Source: Pedobacter roseus | GTDB lineage: Bacteria; Bacteroidota; Bacteroidia; Sphingobacteriales; Sphingobacteriaceae | DNA length: 64,000 bases | Direction: 5' to 3' | Assembly: GCF_014395225.1 (NCBI RefSeq) | Contig: NZ_CP060723.1 | Location: forward strand, 248,001-312,000 | Shown: piece by piece, positions 55,109 through 64,000 of the stretch | How the letters are laid out: every line of letters begins with the position of its first letter | Numbering within the stretch: the stretch's first letter is position 1 | Program-made: the position numbers and the translations under genes | The notes under the pieces: model-generated | Told to the model about the DNA's origin: nothing | Seen by the model: only the letters and a program-made list of their open reading frames with translations | Database searches by the model: none

Positions 55109-55621
55109 ATGATTAGATCGAGATTTACTACATACCAGTTTATTGGTCAGTTTGTACTGACCGCCATTTTAATTGTATGTTTATTAGTGTTTTATGGGAA
55201 TCTTCATGCCGCTAAGCCTATTCCTTTATTTTCGGGATCAGGTTTATTTGTTATCTTCTCAACCATGGTGCTGCCAGTTTACATCCTGGCACAAATGAAG
55301 TTAAACTATAAAATCACAATCATCGATACCGGTTTAAAAACGATTTCTTTTAAAATGTTCTTATTGCCGGTCACAAGAACCTATCCACTTGATTACTTTG
55401 AAGGTTATATCAATACGGCTGTAAAAGATAAGTATGGCGAATACAAATGTTTTTATCTGGTAAAAGAAGGAAAGTTAATGTATAAAATGTCTGGCCGGTT
55501 TTATAGCAATATAGATCAACTTTATGAGGGTTTATCTTCTCTAAAAGATCTGGGCTTTCTGAAATTATCAACTTCCTTATCGATAAAAATAGCTTTTAGA
55601 AGGCGAATTTTAACTGCGTAA
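55109..55621 (+). CDS. Hypothetical membrane protein, PH-like
   Basis: About 170 residues from the ATG at 55109; a TTG at 55073 opens the frame earlier but with no better start. Two hydrophobic segments (FVLTAILIVCLLVFYGNLHA, GSGLFVIFSTMVLPVYILA) precede a soluble beta-rich domain (YKITIIDTGLKTISFKMFLL, YPLDYFEGYINTAV) that looks like a bacterial PH-type domain. I do not recognise a named family. It lies 85 bases after the membrane partner of the sigma factor. Confidence 0.6.
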   Translation: MIRSRFTTYQFIGQFVLTAILIVCLLVFYGNLHAAKPIPLFSGSGLFVIFSTMVLPVYILAQMKLNYKITIIDTGLKTISFKMFLLPVTRTYPLDYFEGYINTAVKDKYGEYKCFYLVKEGKLMYKMSGRFYSNIDQLYEGLSSLKDLGFLKLSTSLSIKIAFRRRILTA

Positions 55622-56068
55622 AAAACTTCAATCTATTTTTACTCATAAAGTTCTATTTGGTGTTGTAGGCAAAAAGGATTTATTGGTATACGCTAGGCCT
55701 GAGTATGCATCTTATTAAATCTTGCAAAGATCTTAAAATCATTTAAAATACCCTTTGTATTCATAATAAGATACAAGATACTCATTTATTTGTATTTTTA
55801 GATTAAAATCCGGTATGTTTTGGTTAATAAACGGCTATTTTTAAGTTTAGTATTTATTAACTTCGTTTATGTTATTTTGTAAGTTGCTGTAAGATAGATG
55901 GTTTTGTGGGTGATCGACGTGGTGAATATAGGTTTGCTTTTAAGGTAATTAATTTCTTTAAAACGCCATCTGGTAGTAGGTAAATCTTGTTTTCGGCTTA
56001 ACGCTAACGGAAAGGTTGAGCAAAACTATTATTGAAACTTAATCATCTCTAACCATAAAACAAAACTA
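55622..56068. other. Intergenic stretch before the astacin-like protease gene
   Basis: AT-rich DNA with no coding frame, strong hairpin or exact TAnnTTTG promoter box seen. The protease promoter must lie here but could not be placed. Confidence 0.35.
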
Positions 56069-57370
56069 ATGAAAACAAACAAAAAGATTTACCTGGGCGT
56101 ATTTTCGGCTATCCTGCTCTGCATTTCAATTTTTAGCTGTAAAAAGCAAAGTGCTGAAGGAAATGTTGAATCCACTATGAAAAAGTCGGATCAAATGCAT
56201 GAATTTAATTTCGGCGGGAACAAAATCCTGATCAAAGAAGATAAGGGCACCTATTACCTCTCTGATGATATTATCCTGACTGAACAACAGTTTAACCTGT
56301 TAAAAGCCAATAATAATGCAGCAATGTCGACCACGGCGAGGGCGTTAATTATGAATTCGCTGGTTAAACGGTGGACAAATTCTATAGTATATTACAGCCT
56401 GAGTAATCTGGGTGCTGATACCGCTTCATCGCTAAAAGCCATGCAGTATATTGCAAGGGTATCGCCGCTTACCTTTGTTCAACGAACATCTCAGGCCAAT
56501 TACATCAATTTTGTAAAATCAACCGGCAATAGTTCTTCAGTTGGTATGGTTGGTGGCGCTCAGAACCTCAATTTATATAACTATAATACGCCAGGGATCA
56601 TTATACACGAGCTATTCCATGCCTTGGGTGTAATGCATGAGCAATGCCGTACCGATCAAAGCAGCAACGTGGTTATCCACCCCGAAAATATTCCCGACGA
56701 CAAAGAATTCAATTTTAATCAGGTTTCGGTGAGCAGTTATACCAATTACGGTAACTTCGATTTTGAGTCGATCATGATGTACGAGCCTTATGCTTTTTCG
56801 AGCAATGGCCAGCCTACCATTACCAGGCTTGATGGTTCTACCTATCAAACCAGTTATCCGGCAGCCAATATGTCGCCAACCGATATCGCAGGCATCAACC
56901 AGCTATACACCGGTTTTACTTATACAGGCTTAGCTGCAAACACCAATTATGAAATTGCTTCGGCATTGGATAATACCAAATTGCTAAATGTACCCAATAG
57001 TGCTACAGCAGATGGTACCCAGGTGATTATTTATACCGATGGAAATTCGAACAATGCGAGGTGGAAGGTAACCAAAAATGCTGATGGCTATTACACCTTA
57101 TCGCCTTTACATGCGTTAAGCAAAGCGCTTACGGTAGTTGGGAGTGGTATTGCAAATGGAACAAAACTCGAAATCAGGACCAATACCGGTGATCCTTCGC
57201 AGCAGTTCAATATTACGCCCGAAGCAAGTGGTTATTATATTATTTCGCCACGTAACGTACCCTCAAAAAATGTAGATGTTCCAGGTAGCAGTACAGCCAA
57301 TGGTACGCTGCTTAATATCTGGAGCTATGGAGGTGCGAATAATCAGAAATTCAAATTTAATACTTTTTAA
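56069..57370 (+). CDS. Astacin-type (M12A) metalloprotease lipoprotein with ricin-like domain
   Basis: A 433-residue secreted protease. Lipobox FSIFSC-type signal (Cys24), then a propeptide-like region (about 30-95). The astacin catalytic domain (about 96-285) has the zinc motif HELFHALGVMHE (His180, His184, His190, Glu181) and the Met-turn SIMMYEP (234-240). The C-terminal 145 residues form a ricin-B/RICIN-like beta-trefoil with repeated NTKLLNVPNSATADGTQVII, SKALTVVGSGIANGTKLEIR and SKNVDVPGSSTANGTLLNIW, likely to bind sugars. It resembles flavastacin-type enzymes. The lipid signal would keep it on the cell. It lies 6 kb after the CDCL operon. Confidence 0.92.
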   Translation: MKTNKKIYLGVFSAILLCISIFSCKKQSAEGNVESTMKKSDQMHEFNFGGNKILIKEDKGTYYLSDDIILTEQQFNLLKANNNAAMSTTARALIMNSLVKRWTNSIVYYSLSNLGADTASSLKAMQYIARVSPLTFVQRTSQANYINFVKSTGNSSSVGMVGGAQNLNLYNYNTPGIIIHELFHALGVMHEQCRTDQSSNVVIHPENIPDDKEFNFNQVSVSSYTNYGNFDFESIMMYEPYAFSSNGQPTITRLDGSTYQTSYPAANMSPTDIAGINQLYTGFTYTGLAANTNYEIASALDNTKLLNVPNSATADGTQVIIYTDGNSNNARWKVTKNADGYYTLSPLHALSKALTVVGSGIANGTKLEIRTNTGDPSQQFNITPEASGYYIISPRNVPSKNVDVPGSSTANGTLLNIWSYGGANNQKFKFNTF

Positions 57371-57398
57371 AAATCCTCTCTATAGCCTCCTGTTTTAT

Positions 57399-57440
57399 AA
57401 TGCCCCTATAAGTTAACACTTGTTGGGGCATTTATTTTTT
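57399..57440 (+). terminator. Intrinsic terminator after the protease gene
   Basis: AATGCCCC (57399-57406) pairs with GGGGCATT (57425-57432) around a loop that itself holds AAGTTAACACTT, followed by a T run. Confidence 0.65.
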
Positions 57441-57567
57441 AGCCTGCGGGCAGTTTAAACCTTGCTAATAAGCTGATATTGACCAATAATAGATTCTAGC
57501 TATTTCAGTATAGAATTAAATGATTGGGATTAGTTAGCTCAATTTTCTAAATTTATATTATTCCTGA

Positions 57568-59892
<2,325 letters not shown>

Positions 59893-59910
59893 TTTTAGAT
59901 AAATTATTAT

Positions 59911-59939
59911 CGTCATTCCCAACTCGACTGGGAATGACG
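59911..59939. repeat. Hairpin of the CGTCATTCCCA type after katG
   Basis: CGTCATTCCCA (59911-59921) pairs with TGGGAATGACG (59929-59939), 11 bp perfect, in AT-rich flanks. It is similar in design to the other CGTCAT-ended intergenic repeats of the window and probably ends the katG transcript. Confidence 0.65.
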
Positions 59940-60010
59940 ATTATTTTAGCTGTTATTCACCTTCTTTGATTATATACTTTTGATACAGCCTCTTTTTGCA
60001 TTGGTTCAAA

Positions 60011-61552
60011 TCAACGCTTAAAATATCGCTCATTCGAATAAACTCCTGCAATGGTACCATTGCTTTCCCTTTTTACGGAAAAGGAACGTAACATGGTTTG
60101 AAAATTGATTAATCCGGTGCTATCCGTTAATAAATGTAATTTTCCTTTTAGGTTCCCCCATGAAACCTTTCCTCCAGTAGTAATTTGCATACTCCCTGAT
60201 TTTTCACCGCCATCATAGCTACCTATAAGCGCTTGATCAATTGCGATTTTAGCTGCTTTAGCCTCATTCACTTCTTTCGTTTCCTGAAGGTCGGAGTCAA
60301 AATTCCGCTTCAGCGATTTCAGGTTTTCTTCCAGTACACTGTTTTTGTTTGATTTATTCAGCATCGTGTTGTAGAGGTAATTGGCAACCAGGTGAGATAA
60401 TGCCTCCATTCCTTTTTTATTGCTCAATACCACAATACCAATCTTCTGATCTTTAAGGTAGGATAAATGGCAGGAAATACCACTATAACCGCCCATTCGG
60501 GAGGTTAAATTTTCACCGTTAAATTTAGATTGTTCCCAACCTAATCCATAGCCATATCTTTCATAACTCTGGTAGCGGTTCTGTTGCGGAACAATTGCCG
60601 AGGAAGCAAAATTTATTTCCTGCTTAGTCAGGATACTTTTAACCGAATTCCCCTCGCTGATAAAAAAGTCGAGGTATTTCAGCAGGTCGTTAACGGTGCT
60701 GAAATGCCCGCCCGCAGCCGACATCGAATTGTCTGCCTTATCTAATATGGCTTGCACGTTCCCTTCCGATTTATCTATAACATTACTGACATATTTAGTA
60801 TTAACTTTCGAAAAATAGGCGGTGGTTGAGTGCATCCCCAATGGCTTAAAAAGATATTCGCTCATCACTTCCTGCCAGGGTTTTTCCATCTGTTTTTCTA
60901 CAATTAAGGAATAAATAACCGGTCCTAAATTCGAATAGTTAAAGTTTTGATTGGGTAAAGGAATACTGTATTTTTTAAGCAAACCGAGGATATGTGCAGT
61001 GCCTTTATGACCTATGAAAGCCGTCCATACCACCACATCGTTATTTTTAATTCCGTGGGTGTGGGTAATCAACGATTGAATGGTAATTTTTTCAGGATGG
61101 ATATTCTTATCATCAAAAATAAGTTCGGGAAAATAATCGGCAATACTTTTGTTTAGTTTAATCATCCCTTTTTGATCCAGAATTGCAGCTAGTGTTCCGG
61201 TTAGCGATTTAGAAGCAGAGGCCAGGTAAATCTGTGAACGGTCTGAAAATAAAGTTTTTGTTTCGGGATTGGAGTAGCCATAATTCTTTTTTAAAAAAAC
61301 CTGACCATCTTTTATTACGCCTAAGGTTAAATCAACATCGGTAATGCCCAGCGATTGTTCCACTTTTTTTAATACCAGATCAATCGAATCGCCCAATGTT
61401 TTGGCGGCCTTATTTTCATAATAATCGTTTTTGCGATTAAAATCCATACTTTGGAAAGGGTAGGTAAACGCAGCAGATATGGTAATAATGCTGAAACTGA
61501 GAAAGCCGAAGTAAACAGATTTTAAAAGCTTGTTTTGGAAATATAGAATCAT
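60011..61552 (-). CDS. Class C beta-lactamase-like serine hydrolase
   Basis: A 513-residue exported protein of the beta-lactamase/DD-peptidase/esterase superfamily. A signal-like segment (LLKSVYFGFLSFSIITISAA) precedes the catalytic domain with Ser112-x-x-Lys115 (SASK) and Tyr206-Ser-Asn208 (YSN); a third motif of the KTG type is replaced by RMGGYSG. The C-terminal 110 residues (about 400-513) form an extra beta domain. It could be an esterase or a peptidase; clinical resistance cannot be inferred. It stands alone and diverges from fecI. Confidence 0.88.
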   Translation of the reverse strand: MILYFQNKLLKSVYFGFLSFSIITISAAFTYPFQSMDFNRKNDYYENKAAKTLGDSIDLVLKKVEQSLGITDVDLTLGVIKDGQVFLKKNYGYSNPETKTLFSDRSQIYLASASKSLTGTLAAILDQKGMIKLNKSIADYFPELIFDDKNIHPEKITIQSLITHTHGIKNNDVVVWTAFIGHKGTAHILGLLKKYSIPLPNQNFNYSNLGPVIYSLIVEKQMEKPWQEVMSEYLFKPLGMHSTTAYFSKVNTKYVSNVIDKSEGNVQAILDKADNSMSAAGGHFSTVNDLLKYLDFFISEGNSVKSILTKQEINFASSAIVPQQNRYQSYERYGYGLGWEQSKFNGENLTSRMGGYSGISCHLSYLKDQKIGIVVLSNKKGMEALSHLVANYLYNTMLNKSNKNSVLEENLKSLKRNFDSDLQETKEVNEAKAAKIAIDQALIGSYDGGEKSGSMQITTGGKVSWGNLKGKLHLLTDSTGLINFQTMLRSFSVKRESNGTIAGVYSNERYFKR

Positions 61553-61694
61553 GAGGTGATGGTTTTAATCTTTAGACCACCAAATCAAAAATCAGGTTAC
61601 AGTTAATCGAATCCATAAAAGCTCAGGGAAGAAGAAAATGGATCTAACATTCTGAATGGCTAGCGGGAGTATGTTCATTAAAAGCTTATGTGAG

Positions 61695-61743
61695 CTAAGG
61701 TGGTCACAAAATAAAATTGTGATGTTAAAATTAACCACCTTAG
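61695..61743. repeat. Nested inverted repeat
   Basis: Outer arms CTAAGGTGGT (61695-61704) and ACCACCTTAG (61734-61743) are a perfect 10-bp pair; inside, TCACAA (61704-61709) pairs with TTGTGA (61717-61722). It lies in DNA between divergent genes, 270 bases before the fecI start and outside its promoter. Confidence 0.55.
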
Positions 61744-61929
61744 TCACCTGAGAACATCTTAGCCAATTACCATTATTGTAAATTTTACCGATTTTCATCA
61801 GAAAGTGCGCTGTACAGTTGTTATTTTACAGTAGTTATTGGCTTTTCTTGTTGTTAAAGCACTATTTGCCCAATTTTTTTAGGGTTTTATTTAATTTGTT
61901 CCAATTTTCCGTCTTTATTGATCATGTGC

Positions 61930-61960
61930 TTGATGTTTTTGGGAAAATATACTATTTTTG
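61930..61960 (+). promoter_or_regulatory. fecI-type sigma gene promoter
   Basis: TTG (61930-61932), 20 bases, TATTTTTG (61953-61960): a full Bacteroidota housekeeping promoter, about 45 bases from the likely transcription start to the ATG at 62013. Confidence 0.7.
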
Positions 61961-62012
61961 GTTTCTCTCCTGCCTTACCCGAAAAACAAAATAATTATCC
62001 CTTATAAATGGA

Positions 62013-62606
62013 ATGAGTGTCACGGGCATGATCTATACGGAATTAACTGACGATGATCTTTTACATCATTTAAAAAATGATGATCATTTGGCTTTTACCG
62101 AAGTATTTAACAGATACAGTCCATTGCTTTATGGTCATGCGTATAACAAGCTCCGTAGCGAAAGCGATGCAAGGGACGTGGTACAGGAAATGTTGATGAA
62201 GCTGTGGGATAAGCGTGGATCGATCGAAATCGGAAACAATTTGGGTGGTTACCTCTTTGTGGCTTTGAGGAATACCATTTTTAACCTGATCAAACATAAA
62301 AATCATGTACATGCTTACGCTGATACTTTTGCAAAAGCCAATGCCGATAGTGGTATTTATACCGATACGCTGATCCGTGAGAAACAGTTTGCAGCCATGA
62401 TAGAAGCCGAGATTGCCAGTTTGCCCCCACGGATGAGGGCCGTTTTCGAGCTGAGAAGAAAAGAAAACCTATCGAATAAAGAAGTTGCGGCACAATTGGG
62501 CATTACCGAATCTACCGCTGCCGATCAGATGAAAAAGGCACTCCGCATCCTTAAAACACGGATCGGGCTGATCTTGATCGTTGTACATTATCTTAATGTA
62601 AAATAA
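62013..62606 (+). CDS. FecI-like ECF sigma factor
   Basis: A 197-residue ECF sigma factor of the SusCD-linked kind. Region 2 reads YSPLLYGHAYNKLRSESDAR and RDVVQEMLMKLWDKR; region 4 reads LSNKEVAAQLGITESTAADQ. It is followed by a FecR anti-sigma gene (68-base gap) and then the start of a SusC with an N-terminal extension, the standard trans-envelope signalling set: the SusC senses its nutrient, FecR relays this through the inner membrane, and the sigma factor transcribes the transport operon. Confidence 0.95.
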   Translation: MSVTGMIYTELTDDDLLHHLKNDDHLAFTEVFNRYSPLLYGHAYNKLRSESDARDVVQEMLMKLWDKRGSIEIGNNLGGYLFVALRNTIFNLIKHKNHVHAYADTFAKANADSGIYTDTLIREKQFAAMIEAEIASLPPRMRAVFELRRKENLSNKEVAAQLGITESTAADQMKKALRILKTRIGLILIVVHYLNVK

Positions 62607-62674
62607 TTTTTAATTCTATATCCCCAATCTGCTTTTCATAATTGTATTACTGATATCAAGCCTATCGTACAAGA

Positions 62675-63805
62675 ATGGAAGAAGAAAAATTCAGACAGAT
62701 TTTAGACCGGTATATTGCAGGTGAGGCCACGCCAGAAGAAGAGGCCTGGTTGGAATCTGCCTATATCAACTGGAACAGTAAGGAACAAAATACTTATTCC
62801 GAATCTTTTTTAAAGGAGGGTACAGACAAAATCTGGGAAACGGTTTCGAAACACACCAAGCCATCAAGAAAAATATCAAAACTCCTTTTTCCACTATTAT
62901 CTGCTGCAGCCTTGATAATTATCACCATGGTGAGCATTTTGATTTATAAACAAAACCAAAGGAAAACCGATCTGACCAATATTCCGGCTTTTAAAGATAT
63001 TAAACCTGGTAAGGATAGGGCCGTTTTGGTGCTGGCTAACGGAATAAAAATAAATTTAGACGAGATCAATAGCGGTCACCTGGCTGATCAGACCGGCGTT
63101 TCCATTTCAAAAACTGCCGATGGACAGATCGTTTATACAGTTCCGGCTCAGGAAAATGAGGCTGCTGAAATGCAGTACAATACCATTGTTACCCCTGCTG
63201 GTGGACAATATCAGGTAAACCTGCCTGATGGTACAAAGGTTTGGTTAAATGCCTCATCATCATTAACCTTTCCAACTTCTTTTGCTGCTAAAAGATCAGT
63301 GACTTTAAAAGGAGAGGCTTATTTCGAAGTCAGCAAAATTTCGGCAGGAGGTAAAAGGATCCCTTTCTATGTTGAAAGTACCCATCAGAAAATAGAGGTT
63401 TTAGGTACACATTTTAATGTAAATGCCTATCCTGATGAAAGCGCTACAAAAACAACTTTACTGGAAGGCAGTGTGCAGATTAATAGTAAGGTATTGCTGA
63501 AACCCGGCGAGCAGTCGCGTTTACAGGACGAATCAATCAAGGTAATTGCCGTAAATGCTGAAGATTATATTGACTGGAAAAATGGTGATTTTATTCTGGA
63601 GCATAACGATTTCAGATCGGTTATGCGGAAAATAGCCCGTTGGTACGATGTGGAAGTAATTTATGGCGATGACGCGCCTAAAAAATTAAATCTCGGCGGC
63701 TGGATTTCCAGATCAAAAAATATATCATCCGTTTTGCAGTTAATGGAACAAACCGGAAAAGTTCACTTTAAAATTGAGGGAAGGAGGATCACGGTAACCA
63801 AATAA
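62675..63805 (+). CDS. FecR-family anti-sigma factor
   Basis: A 376-residue inner-membrane protein. The cytoplasmic N-terminus (about 1-65; FRQILDRYIAGEATPEEEAW) binds the sigma factor, a single membrane segment covers about 69-91 (FPLLSAAALIIITMVSILIY), and the periplasmic part has the FecR domain (about 165-265; VNLPDGTKVWLNASSSLTFP, FYVESTHQKIEVLGTHFNV) and a C-terminal DUF4974/STN-like part (WYDVEVIYGDDAPKKLNLGG). It follows the sigma factor gene and precedes a SusC gene by about 110 bases. Confidence 0.95.
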   Translation: MEEEKFRQILDRYIAGEATPEEEAWLESAYINWNSKEQNTYSESFLKEGTDKIWETVSKHTKPSRKISKLLFPLLSAAALIIITMVSILIYKQNQRKTDLTNIPAFKDIKPGKDRAVLVLANGIKINLDEINSGHLADQTGVSISKTADGQIVYTVPAQENEAAEMQYNTIVTPAGGQYQVNLPDGTKVWLNASSSLTFPTSFAAKRSVTLKGEAYFEVSKISAGGKRIPFYVESTHQKIEVLGTHFNVNAYPDESATKTTLLEGSVQINSKVLLKPGEQSRLQDESIKVIAVNAEDYIDWKNGDFILEHNDFRSVMRKIARWYDVEVIYGDDAPKKLNLGGWISRSKNISSVLQLMEQTGKVHFKIEGRRITVTK

Positions 63806-63914
63806 AATAACGTGGTGCTTAGAACAAAAAAACCAGAAGTGCGGGAACACCTCTGGCAGCGGTTTCTAAAGCCATAAATCAATCGACTGACTATTCAACT
63901 TAAAAACCAAACAA

Positions 63915-64000
63915 ATGTACAAATTTTACCCAAACAAACCGGGTAGGCCGTCTGGTCCTGTCCAAAAAATCCTGCTGATTATGCGTGTAACTACGTTCTT
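63915..64000 (+). CDS. SusC/TonB-linked outer-membrane protein, start only (partial)
   Basis: ATG at 63915 opens a frame that runs off the window after 28 codons: MYKFYPNKPGRPSGPVQKIL then LIMRVTTF. Start and first residues have the form of SusC proteins controlled by FecI/FecR (basic N-terminus, then a hydrophobic segment with MRVT). The context after fecI-fecR supports this. The rest of the protein cannot be seen. Confidence 0.7.
   Translation, partial: MYKFYPNKPGRPSGPVQKILLIMRVTTF

Larger units (their letters stand above)
61553..62012. other. Divergent intergenic region with nested hairpin and fecI promoter
   Basis: No gene is supported; a 68-codon frame on the minus strand looks like chance. 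The stretch holds a nested inverted repeat at 61695-61743 and the fecI promoter at 61930-61960. Confidence 0.5.

Noticed and set aside
61592..61798. 68-codon minus-strand frame in the region before fecI
   Set aside because: Spans the nested hairpin and shows no signal peptide, family or good start.

Overview
The window is chromosomal DNA from a Bacteroidota bacterium of the Pedobacter/Sphingobacteriaceae type. The evidence is two complete SusC/SusD pairs and the start of a third SusC, a one-protein hybrid two-component regulator, a FecI/FecR pair, many short lipoprotein signals ending in Cys-Lys-Lys, and promoters of the Bacteroidota form TTG-N19-20-TAnnTTTG. The species is inferred from this overall look, not from a marker gene.

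Layout. 1-16.3 kb is mostly core or housekeeping: an MFS exporter, a conserved ECF sigma factor, uvrA, a LysE exporter, an M23 peptidase, a phosphoesterase operon, msrA and a YdcF-type gene followed by a frameshifted secreted-protein gene. 16.6-21.5 kb is an isolated susC/susD pair with an operator-like palindrome in its promoter; the same 18 bp occur at the MFS promoter. 21.8-38.6 kb is a glycosaminoglycan-type polysaccharide utilization locus. It has a hybrid two-component regulator, divergent susC/susD, a DUF5017-like surface lipoprotein, a PL8 lyase with all expected catalytic residues, a GH88 unsaturated glucuronyl hydrolase, a DUF2264 protein, KduI and KduD. Together they form a route from polymer to unsaturated disaccharide to 4-deoxy-hexosulose uronate to 2-keto-3-deoxygluconate. 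No sulfatase is present. A 22-bp direct repeat between the regulator and susC is a strong candidate for its binding site. 38.7-44.2 kb is again ordinary: carbonic anhydrase, a flavodoxin-like protein, a Crp-type regulator, a HAD hydrolase, a CAT-like acetyltransferase and tRNA-Ala(GGC).

After the tRNA, about 1 kb of gene-poor, possibly decayed DNA leads into an accessory region (about 44.2-57.4 kb). Its centre is an operon of four tandem paralogous lipoproteins (45.3-50.2 kb) that I read as relatives of the cholesterol-dependent cytolysins (CDC-like proteins, CDCLs). Three are short. The fourth has an extra C-terminal domain, and its signal peptide lies in another reading frame. Around it are a small MmpS-like lipoprotein, an RCC1-repeat lipoprotein, an alpha/beta hydrolase with an ECF sigma factor and a membrane partner, and a secreted astacin-type metalloprotease with a ricin-like domain. 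This is the most interesting part of the window and could be a secreted pore-forming antagonism system.

The last part (57.6-64 kb) holds katG, a class C beta-lactamase-like hydrolase, and a fecI-fecR-susC regulatory set cut by the window end. No CRISPR array, rRNA, intact insertion sequence or phage was seen.
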